A model generated the notes under the pieces. It ran no database searches, had not been told where the DNA came from, and saw only the letters and a program-made list of their open reading frames with translations. 64,000 nt of DNA from RGIG3528 sp045598045 (GTDB taxonomy: Bacteria > Bacillota > Clostridia > Lachnospirales > Lachnospiraceae), in the NCBI GenBank assembly GCA_045598045.1, contig JAZLLG010000055.1, forward strand, positions 19,836-83,835. The letters run 5' to 3'. Positions within the stretch are counted from its first letter, which is position 1. Each line of letters starts with the position of its first letter. Below, piece by piece: positions 27,442-36,021 of the stretch. Made by a program: the position numbers and the translations under genes.

Positions 27442-28461
27442 TTATTCCTCCCAAGAATCATTACCCATAATATTTTCTTTGATTTTTTCGTTAATACGCT
27501 GTTCTTTATATGTTATGCACTGCAACAGAGACGTTTTTATTTCCTTTGCCTTAGCGCTTCCATGCGTTTTCAAAACGAGCCCGTTAAGTCCAAGCATCGG
27601 AGCACTGCCATATTCGGCTGTGTCCATTGACTTTAATGTTTTCTTCAAAGCAGGCTTAACAAGCAAACCACCGATTTTGCTTCTGAAGCTCGAATAAAAG
27701 CTTTCCTTAACTTTACCAAGAAGAGCATTTGCAACACCCTCATAAAGCTTAAGAATAACATTACCCGTAAACCCTTCGCAAATGATAACATCCGCTCCGC
27801 CGTTAGGGATTTCCCGTGCTTCTATGCTTCCGATGAAATTAATGTCTTTGCACTCTTTAAGAAGAGGATACGTTTCTTTAACAAGCTGATTGCCTTTCTC
27901 CTCTTCAAGACCAATGTTGACAATGGCAACTCTCGGCGCTTTGACACCCATAACATTTTCATAGTAGATGGAGCCCATCTTCGCAAACTGTACAAGATGT
28001 GATGAACGGGCATCAACATTTGCACCGCAGTCGCAAAGAAGTGAAACTCCTTTTGTTGTTGGAATCATACTGCCGAGAGGAGGCCTTTCGACTCCTTTTA
28101 TTCTTCCAACAATCAGCTGTGCTCCAACAAGCACTGCTCCGGTACTGCCGGCTGAAAGAAAAGCATCTGCTTCTCCGTTTTTAACAAGCCCCAGAGCAAC
28201 TGAAATGGAAGAATTTTTCTTTCTTCTGATTGCATTAACAGGAGCTTCATCACAGGTGATTATCTCATCTGCGTTAATTATTTCAATATGGTCCTTGTCA
28301 TATTCGTATTCATTAAGCTCTTTATCGACAAGAGGTTCTTTACCGACAAGCTTAACGTATATTCTCGAGTCAGCCTTAACTGCCTCAACACACCCTCGGA
28401 CAATTTCTCCGGGTGAATTGTCTCCGCCCATGGCATCAACGGCAACAATAACCCTATCCAT
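27442..28461 (-). CDS. plsX: Phosphate acyltransferase PlsX
   Basis: Converts acyl-ACP to acyl-phosphate, the donor for the first acylation of glycerol-3-phosphate. The 339 residues show the family blocks VDAMGGDNSPGEIV, SAGSTGAVLVGA, CDCGANVD, NIGLEEEKGN, CEGFTGNVILKLYEG and YGSAPMLGLNG. GGAGGAACCTT precedes the ATG. It precedes acpP, consistent with its substrate. Confidence 0.96.
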   Translation of the reverse strand: MDRVIVAVDAMGGDNSPGEIVRGCVEAVKADSRIYVKLVGKEPLVDKELNEYEYDKDHIEIINADEIITCDEAPVNAIRRKKNSSISVALGLVKNGEADAFLSAGSTGAVLVGAQLIVGRIKGVERPPLGSMIPTTKGVSLLCDCGANVDARSSHLVQFAKMGSIYYENVMGVKAPRVAIVNIGLEEEKGNQLVKETYPLLKECKDINFIGSIEAREIPNGGADVIICEGFTGNVILKLYEGVANALLGKVKESFYSSFRSKIGGLLVKPALKKTLKSMDTAEYGSAPMLGLNGLVLKTHGSAKAKEIKTSLLQCITYKEQRINEKIKENIMGNDSWEE

Positions 28462-28478
28462 AAGGTTCCTCCAAATTG

Positions 28479-29252
28479 CTACATTTTCTTATAAAAGAAA
28501 GATCTGCAAGTCTCGTAGTTTAGTACGTAGGACTGAATTATCTGCTCTGTGGAACCGACAAACAGATAACCGCCTTTCTTCAATGATGCGTTGAATTTCT
28601 TATAAATCTCGGTCTTGGCTTCGTCTGTGAAGTAAATGAGAACATTTCTGCAAACAATAATATCATTGTTTGTAGGATAAGGATCTCTTAAAAGATTGTG
28701 ATTTCGGAAATCAACACAACGCTTAATATCGTCTGAAATTTTGTATGTATATTCATTTACCTGAGTGAAATACCTGTCAAGGAATTCCTTCGGAACGCAA
28801 CGCAGGCTCTTTTCGTTGTAGAGACCGGCTTTTGCTTTTTCAAGCACCTGTTTGTCGATATCCGTAGCAATAATGCGGATGGACGACAAAGGAATATGTT
28901 TCGAAAGAATCATGGCGATAGTATAAGGTTCATCTCCTGTTGAGCATGCAGCACTCCAAATCTGAGGGCTTCTCGTTCCGGCAAGAATTTCGGGAAGAAG
29001 TTCTTTTTCAAGGATGTTCCACTGTTCGGGATTTCTGAAAAACTCAGAAACGTTTATCGTCATGTAGTTAACGAACTCTTCAAAAAGTTCACGGTCTCTT
29101 TTAATTGCTACAACATAATCTGCGTAGGTGGTGATGCCGTGTTTAAGAATGAGTGTGTCGATACGTCTCCTCATCTGTCTCTCTTTGTATGAGCTCAGAT
29201 CAATTTGTGTCAGGGCAAATATTTCTTTTTTAAATGTTTCGTAATCATCCAT
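28479..29252 (-). CDS. cheR: CheR-type chemoreceptor glutamate methyltransferase
   Basis: S-adenosylmethionine-dependent methylation of chemoreceptor glutamates. The 257 residues have the helical CheR N-terminal domain (RRRIDTLILKHGI, MTINVSEFFRNPEQW) and the methyltransferase domain with WSAACSTGDEPYTIAM, ATDIDKQVLEKAKAG and NDIIVCRNVLIYF. It stands alone: no other chemotaxis gene is in the window, and it is 17 bases upstream of plsX. The ATG is 23 bases from the nearest good ribosome site, with a palindrome between (see separate entry). It may serve receptors encoded elsewhere. Confidence 0.92.
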   Translation of the reverse strand: MDDYETFKKEIFALTQIDLSSYKERQMRRRIDTLILKHGITTYADYVVAIKRDRELFEEFVNYMTINVSEFFRNPEQWNILEKELLPEILAGTRSPQIWSAACSTGDEPYTIAMILSKHIPLSSIRIIATDIDKQVLEKAKAGLYNEKSLRCVPKEFLDRYFTQVNEYTYKISDDIKRCVDFRNHNLLRDPYPTNNDIIVCRNVLIYFTDEAKTEIYKKFNASLKKGGYLFVGSTEQIIQSYVLNYETCRSFFYKKM

Positions 29253-29261
29253 AAATACGAT

Positions 29262-29285
29262 ACAGGATGTCCTGTTCCTCCTTCC
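29262..29285 (-). promoter_or_regulatory. Distant ribosome site plus palindrome ahead of cheR
   Basis: On the minus strand a strong site GGAAGGAGGA (29276-29285) is followed by the perfect palindrome ACAGGACATCCTGT (29262-29275) and then the cheR ATG at 29252. The linear gap is 23 bases; if the palindrome folds as a hairpin, the gap shrinks to about 9, the normal spacing. Folding has not been tested. Confidence 0.5.
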
Positions 29286-29335
29286 GGAATGATTGTCAGC
29301 ACTATTTCAGACTTTTGCTACTAAAACCAATATTT

Positions 29336-29374
29336 AAGAAAAACCGGCAACGCCAGCTAAACAGGCGCTGCCGG
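29336..29374 (-). terminator. Intrinsic terminator after ispH-rpsA
   Basis: Minus strand CCGGCAGCGCC, 9-base loop, GGCGTTGCCGG (11 pairs with one G-U), then TTTTTC. Confidence 0.88.
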
Positions 29375-29388
29375 ACAAAAGTGTCGGA

Positions 29389-31329
29389 TTACTCAGCAGT
29401 AACCTCTGCTGCAGGAGCTTCCTCAGAAGCTTCCTCGTTCTCTTCGGGCTTTTCAAGTGCTCTCATGGAAAGAGAAATCTTCTTGTCGTCGTAGTTGAAA
29501 TCTACGATTGCAGCTGTGATTTCCTGACCAACCTTAAGAACGTCTGAAGGCTTCTCGATTCTCTTTGTGGAGATCTGAGAAACATGAAGAAGTGCGTCAA
29601 CGCCGGGAACGATTTCGATGAATGCACCGAAGTCTGTCATTCTGGCAACCTTACCTGTGATAACGTTACCGATTGCGAAATCTTCATCAGCGTTAGCCCA
29701 AGGATTCTGATCTGCAAACTTCATGGAAAGAGCAATCTTCTCACCGGAAATTTCCTTGATGAATGCACGAACGTTGTCGCCGGACTTAAATGTCTTCTTA
29801 GGGGATTCGATGCGGCCCCAGCTCATCTCTGAGATGTGAAGGAGACCATCGATGCCGCCGATATCAACGAATGCACCGAAGTCTGTAACGTTCTTTACAA
29901 CGCCTTCAACTACATCGCCGACTTTAATCTTGTCGAGAAGCTCTTTCTTCTTCTCTTCCTTAACAGCTGAAACAAGCTGCTTTCTGTCACCGATAACTCT
30001 TCTTCTCTTGGGATTGAACTCTGTGAGAACGAATTCGATTTCCTGTCCCTTGTACTTTGTAAGATCCTTTTCGAAAGAATCCGAAGCAAGGCTTGCAGGA
30101 ATGAAAATACGTGTTTCGTCGATTTCAACGATGAGACCGCCGTTAAGTACTTCCGTAACGGGAGCCTTAAGAACTTTCTTCTCGTTGAATGCTTCTTCGA
30201 GAATCTTGCTGGAGCGTTCAGCAGCAAGTCTCTTGTATGATGCGATAACCTGGCCTTCACGGTCATCAACCTTTAAGATCTTAACGTTGAGTGTATCACC
30301 AACGTTAACAACCTTTGTAAGGTCTACGTTAGGAGTGCTTGTGTACTCTGCGCGGGAAATGGTAGCATCTGACTTATAACCTATGTTTAAGATTATCTCG
30401 TCTTCTTTAACACTGATAACTGTGCCTTCTACAACCTGACCGGTATGTACTGTCTTAAAAGACTCCTCCATTAATTGTTCAAAACTTAATTCCATAACAG
30501 TAAGAACCTCCTTGATGATTTTGTTTGGGGTCGATGCCCCGGCAGTAATACCTACGCTGCAGAAAGATTTAAGCATACTTAAATCCAGGTTAATGGGTTT
30601 CTGTATAAAGTAAGTACTAGCGCATTGCTGCTTGCAGATTTCAAACAGCTTACGTGTGTTGGAACTGTTTGCGCCTCCGATAACTATCATTGCATCGTGT
30701 GTTTTGGCCATCTCACACGCTTCCGTTTGACGAACCTCAGTGGCATTGCAAATTGTGTTCATAACAGATACATTGTAAACTTTATTTTTCAAAATTTCAA
30801 CTATTTCTTTAAAAATATTGCTGTTAAATGTAGTCTGTGAAACAAGAACATATTTTTTGTTTTTATCAGGTATAAAATTCCTTGCAGACTCAGTATTTTC
30901 AATGACATGAGTCTCTCCTACACTCCAACCGACGATAGCCTTTACTTCGGGGTGTCCGGGGTCTCCCGCTATAAGAATTACGTTTTCTTTTTTACTTTCA
31001 CTTTCAACAATAGTGTGAATTTTCTTAACAAATGGGCAAGTTGCGTCTACGATTTCATGACCGCTGTTTTGCAGACTTTCGAAAATAGTTCTTGATACAC
31101 CGTGTGAGCGAATAAAAAGATACCCCTTCGGAAGCTTTCCGAGTTCATCTATGTCCTCGACAATCTTAACGCCCTTTTGTCTGAGTTCTTCAATAACCTC
31201 TTCGTTGTGAATTATAGGCCCGAAGGTGTATACCGGTTTACCGTCTTCTGTTTTCTCATAAACAGACGAAACCGCCCGCTGCACACCAAAGCAGAAGCCG
31301 GCGGTTTTCGCTACGTCAATCTTAATCAT
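29389..31329 (-). CDS. ispH: Fusion: HMB-PP reductase IspH and ribosomal protein S1
   Basis: One 646-residue chain. Residues 1-about 280 are IspH, the last MEP-pathway enzyme, with the three cluster cysteines C13 (TAGFCFGVQRAV), C98 (VDATCPFVKK) and C194 (NTICNATEVRQ). Residues from about 295 hold four S1 RNA-binding domains (starting near 297, 375, 460 and 545; the last two contain TDFGAFVDIGG and TDFGAFIEI), followed by an acidic Glu/Ala tail. The S1 part matches the Firmicute RpsA homologue. This fusion is known in Clostridia. The ATG at 31329 overlaps the cmk stop and follows AAAGGGG; the longer frame lacks a site. Confidence 0.95.
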   Translation of the reverse strand: MIKIDVAKTAGFCFGVQRAVSSVYEKTEDGKPVYTFGPIIHNEEVIEELRQKGVKIVEDIDELGKLPKGYLFIRSHGVSRTIFESLQNSGHEIVDATCPFVKKIHTIVESESKKENVILIAGDPGHPEVKAIVGWSVGETHVIENTESARNFIPDKNKKYVLVSQTTFNSNIFKEIVEILKNKVYNVSVMNTICNATEVRQTEACEMAKTHDAMIVIGGANSSNTRKLFEICKQQCASTYFIQKPINLDLSMLKSFCSVGITAGASTPNKIIKEVLTVMELSFEQLMEESFKTVHTGQVVEGTVISVKEDEIILNIGYKSDATISRAEYTSTPNVDLTKVVNVGDTLNVKILKVDDREGQVIASYKRLAAERSSKILEEAFNEKKVLKAPVTEVLNGGLIVEIDETRIFIPASLASDSFEKDLTKYKGQEIEFVLTEFNPKRRRVIGDRKQLVSAVKEEKKKELLDKIKVGDVVEGVVKNVTDFGAFVDIGGIDGLLHISEMSWGRIESPKKTFKSGDNVRAFIKEISGEKIALSMKFADQNPWANADEDFAIGNVITGKVARMTDFGAFIEIVPGVDALLHVSQISTKRIEKPSDVLKVGQEITAAIVDFNYDDKKISLSMRALEKPEENEEASEEAPAAEVTAE

Positions 31330-31994
31330 AAGCCCCTTTCGGAACACAAGCCTAAAATGGCATCAACAACCTGGTCGATGTCCATATCGGACGAATCAAC
31401 CACTACTGCGTCCTCGGCCTGCATAAGCGGTGATGCTTCCCTGTGCATATCTCTGTAATCGCGCTCCTCAATCTGAGCCTGAAGTTCGGCAAGATCGCAC
31501 ACCGCACCCTTTGCCAAAAACTCATCATAACGTCTCTTGGCACGTACCGCCGAAGACGCCGTGAGATATATTTTTAATACTGCATCCGGAAGAACAACCG
31601 TTCCGATGTCACGGCCATCCATGACAACCGACTGGTTTTTGGCCATTTCCTGCTGAAGCGCAACCATTTTCTTTCTAACTTCCGGGTTTGCCGAAACGGC
31701 GGAAGCCATATTGCCTACTTCCTGAGTACGAATGAGACCGTTAACATTTTCGCCGTTAAGATAAACGACCTGTTCTCCGTTCTCGTATTTAATCGTGACA
31801 TTGATTTCATCAAGTCTTTTTTCAATTTCTTCGGGGAATTCAACTTCAACGTTTTCCCTGAGGTAGAAAAGCCCCATGGCGCGGTACATTGCCCCTGTAT
31901 CAACGTAAATAAAACCCTTTTCCTTTGCTATTCTTTTTGCGATTGTACTCTTTCCTGCTCCTGCAGGTCCGTCAATAGCTATCGAATTAATCAT
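31326..31994 (-). CDS. cmk: Cytidylate kinase
   Basis: Phosphorylates CMP and dCMP. The 222 residues have the P-loop IDGPAGAGKST (6-16), DTGAMYRA, the DGRDIGTVV loop and ERDYRDMHREASPL. GGAGGG precedes the ATG at 31994; the frame continues upstream without support. Its TGA overlaps the ATG of ispH-rpsA, and cmk next to rpsA is a widespread pairing. Confidence 0.96.
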   Translation of the reverse strand: MINSIAIDGPAGAGKSTIAKRIAKEKGFIYVDTGAMYRAMGLFYLRENVEVEFPEEIEKRLDEINVTIKYENGEQVVYLNGENVNGLIRTQEVGNMASAVSANPEVRKKMVALQQEMAKNQSVVMDGRDIGTVVLPDAVLKIYLTASSAVRAKRRYDEFLAKGAVCDLAELQAQIEERDYRDMHREASPLMQAEDAVVVDSSDMDIDQVVDAILGLCSERGL

Positions 31995-32037
31995 TTTTCC
32001 CTCCAAATAAAACTTATTAACGTTCGTCACCCGGATT

Positions 32038-33282
32038 TCAAACTATGGAATTACCGGCAACAAAGCCTGTAGACCAGGCTATCTGAAGATTGAACCCGCC
32101 TGTAAATGCATCAAGGTCCAAAACCTCCCCTACGAAGTAAAGGCCCGAGCAAAGCTTGGATTCACATGTCTTCGGATCGATTTCCTTTACGTTAATACCA
32201 CCTTTAGTAATAATTGCTTCCTCGTATGGTCTGAGCGCCTTTACATGAAACTCCAGATGTTTAAGAAGCCATGCAAGCTTCTGTCTTTCCTCTTTTGTGA
32301 CGGAATTGACTTTTTTGTCTTTATCAATGCCGGAAAGCTTGACGATTTCTTCAGTCATGCTCTTCGGCAGCAAAGCCTCCAGACTGTTTCCGAAATCCTT
32401 GTTAATTTCCTTGGAAAAGTCCTTTAAAAGTCTCTGGTCAAGTTCGTCCAGACTCATACCGGGCTTAAGATCGACAAAAAGACGCGGCAGTTCTTTACCG
32501 TAGCGGATGTATTCCGCAAAAAACGCACTCGCCGAAAGAACAAGCGGTCCGCTTATTCCGAAATGAGTAAAAAGCATTTCTCCAAGTTCACTGTATATCT
32601 TTTTGCCTTTTGAATTTTCGAGAGAAAGAGAAACGTTTTTCAAAGTAAGTCCCATAAGCTTTTTAGGGTACTCTTCCTCTGTTTCGAGTGCAACCAGAGA
32701 CGGGCTGAGAGGCGTGATTGTGTGACCGTTTTCTTTGGCAAATCTGTATCCGTCTCCATCCGAACCGGTAGATTTGTACGAAATGCCGCCCGTAGCAACT
32801 ATACATGCATCAAATTTCTCTTTACCGTTCTTTCCGACGGCAGAAAAAGAAATTACATGCTCTGTTCCTTCCTGACATATTGATTTTACAATACAGTTAA
32901 GCCTTACGTCAACATTCTGCCTCCTAAGTTCATCACTCAGGACTTTAATAACATCGGATGATTTGTCAGATTCGGGAAATACTCTTTGTCCACGCTCGGT
33001 TTTTATTTTTAAGCCGAGATTTTGAAAAAATTCCATTGTTTCATGATTGTCAAAAGTGTCAAAAGCACTATAGAGAAATCTGGAATTTACAGTGACATTC
33101 TTAAAAAGCTCTTGTTTCTCACAGGCATTTGTAAGATTGCATCTTCCTTTTCCCGTGATAAAGAGCTTTTTTCCCAATTTTTCATTTTTTTCAAACAGCA
33201 CAACTTTGTGGCCGTTCCTGGCTGCGGTTATCGCCGCCATCATGCCTGCGGCACCGCCACCGATAACACATACTCTGCTCAA
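32038..33282 (-). CDS. HI0933-family NAD(P)/FAD-dependent flavoprotein
   Basis: Predicted oxidoreductase of the BaiN/YhiN (HI0933-like) family; the physiological substrate is uncertain. The 414 residues begin with a Rossmann FAD loop VIGGGAAGMMAAI, then FEKNEKLGKKLFITGKGRCNLTN, typical of the family, ATGGISYKSTGSDGDGYRFA in the middle, and a C-terminal FAD-contact region GEVLDLDAFTGGFNLQIAWSTG. The start is TTG at 33282, overlapping the pgsA stop by 4 bases, with AAGGA directly upstream, which suggests translational coupling. Neighbouring cmk follows after 43 bases. Confidence 0.9.
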   Translation of the reverse strand: MSRVCVIGGGAAGMMAAITAARNGHKVVLFEKNEKLGKKLFITGKGRCNLTNACEKQELFKNVTVNSRFLYSAFDTFDNHETMEFFQNLGLKIKTERGQRVFPESDKSSDVIKVLSDELRRQNVDVRLNCIVKSICQEGTEHVISFSAVGKNGKEKFDACIVATGGISYKSTGSDGDGYRFAKENGHTITPLSPSLVALETEEEYPKKLMGLTLKNVSLSLENSKGKKIYSELGEMLFTHFGISGPLVLSASAFFAEYIRYGKELPRLFVDLKPGMSLDELDQRLLKDFSKEINKDFGNSLEALLPKSMTEEIVKLSGIDKDKKVNSVTKEERQKLAWLLKHLEFHVKALRPYEEAIITKGGINVKEIDPKTCESKLCSGLYFVGEVLDLDAFTGGFNLQIAWSTGFVAGNSIV

Positions 33283-33812
33283 TCCTTAAGTACCTGCTTG
33301 TTCTGATAAAGATAATCCACAAGAGAAACAATTGTAAGCAAAACGGAAAGCCAGATAAGAACCTGTTCCAAAATGCCCCACCATCCGAAACCGAAGTCGA
33401 TAAGCAAAGCAATTGCCATAATCATCTGCACAGTCGTTTTAACCTTGCCTGACCAGCCTGCCGCAAGCACAATGCCTTTTTCGCCGGCAATCATTCTGAG
33501 GCCGTTAACGATAAGGTCTCTCGAAACAATAATGATAAGGGCAACGGCATTCATTTTCCCGGAGCCTACAAAGAGGATAAGCGCTGTAGTGACAAGAATC
33601 TTATCCGCAAGAGGATCCATAAATTTACCGAAAGTGGTAACAAGATTGTACTTTCTGGCAATCTTTCCATCTGCCATATCGGTAAGGCAGGCAACGATAT
33701 AGATGCCGAGAGCAATCCAGTTGTTTCCCGGAATAAATGACGCATAATAGAAAAATACAAAAAACGGAATAAGAATTACTCTTAATATCGTAAGTTTATT
33801 AGGCAGATTCAT
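33279..33812 (-). CDS. pgsA: CDP-diacylglycerol-glycerol-3-phosphate 3-phosphatidyltransferase
   Basis: First committed step to phosphatidylglycerol. The 177 residues form four or five membrane helices and contain the CDP-alcohol transferase signature, here DMADGKIAR followed by GKFMDPLADK with all conserved Asp and Gly positions. GGGGGA lies 6 bases before the ATG at 33812; an ATG four codons earlier overlaps the rimO stop but has no site. rimO-pgsA is a frequent neighbour pair in Clostridia. Confidence 0.94.
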   Translation of the reverse strand: MNLPNKLTILRVILIPFFVFFYYASFIPGNNWIALGIYIVACLTDMADGKIARKYNLVTTFGKFMDPLADKILVTTALILFVGSGKMNAVALIIIVSRDLIVNGLRMIAGEKGIVLAAGWSGKVKTTVQMIMAIALLIDFGFGWWGILEQVLIWLSVLLTIVSLVDYLYQNKQVLKD

Positions 33813-33823
33813 GTTTTCCCCCA

Positions 33824-35143
33824 TCAGTCAATCACTGCTTCGCCGATAAGATCGTATTCCGACGAGCTTGTTATTTTAACATTAACAATTTCTCCCGAAA
33901 GATACGAATCGGGCGACTTGAAAAATACAAAACCATCAACGGAGGGTGCATCGAGCATACTTCTTCCAACCCAGATTTCATCTTCGGGAAGTTTTCCTTC
34001 CACCATAACCTGAATTTCCGAACCGATGCGACTCCCGGATATCTCTTTTGAAATCATCTGCTGAAGCTTCATGATTTCATTTCTTCGTTTATTCTTTGTA
34101 CGGGCAGGGACCTGATCGCTCATTTTGGCTGCAGCCGTACCGTTTTCCTTAGAGTAGGTGAAAACACCAAGATGTTCAAAACGTGACTTTTCAACGAAAG
34201 AAACAAGCTTTTTATGATCCTCTTCGGTCTCTCCCGGAAAGCCCGATATAAGCGTTGTTCTCAAAGCAATTCCCGGTACTTCTTTACGGAGCTTTTTAAT
34301 GAGTCCGATAAGGTCCTTTTGCGTTGTTCTTCTTCCCATACGCTTAAGGACATTATCAGCCGCATGCTGAATCGGAAGATCAAGGTACTTGCAAACCTTC
34401 GGATTATCACGAATGACGGAAATAAGTTCATCGTTGATTTCCTCGGGATAGCAATAAAGAATACGTATCCAGCAGATGCCTTCTATCTCGGAAAGCTTGT
34501 TGAGAAGCTCAGGCAAAGCCTTTCTTCCGTAAATGTCAGTTCCGTAAAGAGTCGTCTCCTGCGCAACAAGAATCAACTCTTTGGCACCGCCTTCGGCAAG
34601 GAATTCAGCCTCCTTTATAAGCCTTTCCATCGGAATGCTTCTGTAGCTTCCGCGAAGAGAAGGAATAATACAGTAGGTACAATGTTTATCACAGCCCTCG
34701 GCAATTTTAAGATATGAATAGTATCCGCCCGTCGTACAGACTCTGTTTGTATCTGGGAGCGGCAAAGCATTGATATCATCGATGTACTCTTTTTCCGAGC
34801 CTTCAACAGCCTCTGCAATTTTGTCGTAAGCTGTGGTTCCGACAATCGCATCAACTTCCGGAATTTCTTTCAAAATCTGGTCTTTGAAGCGCTGTGAAAG
34901 GCATCCGGTAACAATAAGTCTTTGAAGATTCCCGGATTTTTTATACTCTGCGGCTTCCAAAATAGTGTTAATGCTTTCGGTAAGCGCATCCTTAATAAAA
35001 GCACATGTATTGACAACAATAACATCCGCTTCAGCCTCTTCGTTTGTGAGATTATAGCCTTTATCCCGAAGGATTCCGAGCATAAATTCCGTATCAACCG
35101 TATTTTTATCGCATCCGAGCGATATAAACATAACTTTACTCAA
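33824..35143 (-). CDS. rimO: Ribosomal protein S12 methylthiotransferase
   Basis: Radical SAM enzyme that methylthiolates an aspartate of ribosomal protein S12. The 439 residues have the N-terminal MTTase domain (SLGCDKNTVDTE, VNTCAFI, VTGCLSQR), the radical SAM motif EGCDKHCTYCIIP, and a C-terminal TRAM domain from about 370. The start is TTG at 35143, with GAGG 7 bases upstream inside the end of folD; a later ATG lies too far from it. Distinguished from MiaB by the DKNTVD and IPSLRG sequences. Confidence 0.94.
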   Translation of the reverse strand: MSKVMFISLGCDKNTVDTEFMLGILRDKGYNLTNEEAEADVIVVNTCAFIKDALTESINTILEAAEYKKSGNLQRLIVTGCLSQRFKDQILKEIPEVDAIVGTTAYDKIAEAVEGSEKEYIDDINALPLPDTNRVCTTGGYYSYLKIAEGCDKHCTYCIIPSLRGSYRSIPMERLIKEAEFLAEGGAKELILVAQETTLYGTDIYGRKALPELLNKLSEIEGICWIRILYCYPEEINDELISVIRDNPKVCKYLDLPIQHAADNVLKRMGRRTTQKDLIGLIKKLRKEVPGIALRTTLISGFPGETEEDHKKLVSFVEKSRFEHLGVFTYSKENGTAAAKMSDQVPARTKNKRRNEIMKLQQMISKEISGSRIGSEIQVMVEGKLPEDEIWVGRSMLDAPSVDGFVFFKSPDSYLSGEIVNVKITSSSEYDLIGEAVID

Positions 35144-35145
35144 AA

Positions 35146-36003
35146 CTAAACCTCATTCTGTCTCTTTGTGCCTTCAAGACAGTTTTTCATAAGCATTGCG
35201 ATGGTCATGGGGCCGACACCGCCGGGGACCGGAGTAATCTTGGAGCATACAGGCGCAACATCATCGAAATCAACGTCACCGCAAAGCTTTTTGCTTTCAC
35301 CTTCAAGCCTGTGGATACCAACGTCTATTACAACAGCTCCTTCTTTGACATACTCTTTTGTAATCATTCGGGGCTTGCCTATAGCTACAATAAGAATATC
35401 CGCTCTCTTGGTAACTTCAGCGAGATCCTTTGTCCTGGAATGGCAAATAGTAACGGTAGCATTCTCACGAAGCATAAGAACAGACATCGGCTTTCCGACG
35501 ATATTGCTTCTGCCGATTACAACGCACTCTTTTCCGCTGATTTCAACACCCGAACGCTTTAAAAGCTGGATAATTCCGGCAGGTGTGCATGAAAGAAAAC
35601 CCGGGCGTCCGATTAAAAGATTTCCTACACTGACAGGATGGAAACCGTCCACATCCTTCTGAGGATTGATTGTTTCAATTACAAGGTCCTCATTAATATG
35701 TTTGGGAAGAGGCAGCTGAACAAGGATACCGTTTACTTTCGGATCTTCATTAAGCTCTTTTATTTTGTTTAAAAGTTCTTCCTCGGAAGTCTCCTCCGGA
35801 AGTTCAATGGATAATGAATCAAAACCGCAATATTCGCACGCTTTTTTCTTGTTACCAACATAAACCTGGCTTGCGGGATCGTTACCTACAAGAATAACCG
35901 CAAGACAAGGCTTAATACCTTTTTTTGCAAGTTCTTCCGTCTCAACTCTAACTTCGTCTTTGATTTCCTGGGAAATCTTCTTTCCATCAATCAGCTCGTA
36001 CAT
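35146..36003 (-). CDS. folD: Bifunctional methylene-THF dehydrogenase / methenyl-THF cyclohydrolase
   Basis: Interconverts one-carbon folates for purine and formate metabolism. The 285 residues include the catalytic region VGNDPASQVYVGNKKKACE, the block DGILVQLPLPKHIN, PQKDVDGFHPVSVGNL, CVVIGRSNIVGKPMSVLM and the closing PVPGGVGPMTIAMLM. AAAGGAACC precedes the ATG. It begins 18 bases after the last antiporter gene, without a visible promoter or terminator between. Confidence 0.97.
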   Translation of the reverse strand: MYELIDGKKISQEIKDEVRVETEELAKKGIKPCLAVILVGNDPASQVYVGNKKKACEYCGFDSLSIELPEETSEEELLNKIKELNEDPKVNGILVQLPLPKHINEDLVIETINPQKDVDGFHPVSVGNLLIGRPGFLSCTPAGIIQLLKRSGVEISGKECVVIGRSNIVGKPMSVLMLRENATVTICHSRTKDLAEVTKRADILIVAIGKPRMITKEYVKEGAVVIDVGIHRLEGESKKLCGDVDFDDVAPVCSKITPVPGGVGPMTIAMLMKNCLEGTKRQNEV

Positions 36004-36021
36004 TTTAGGTTCCTTTCAAGT

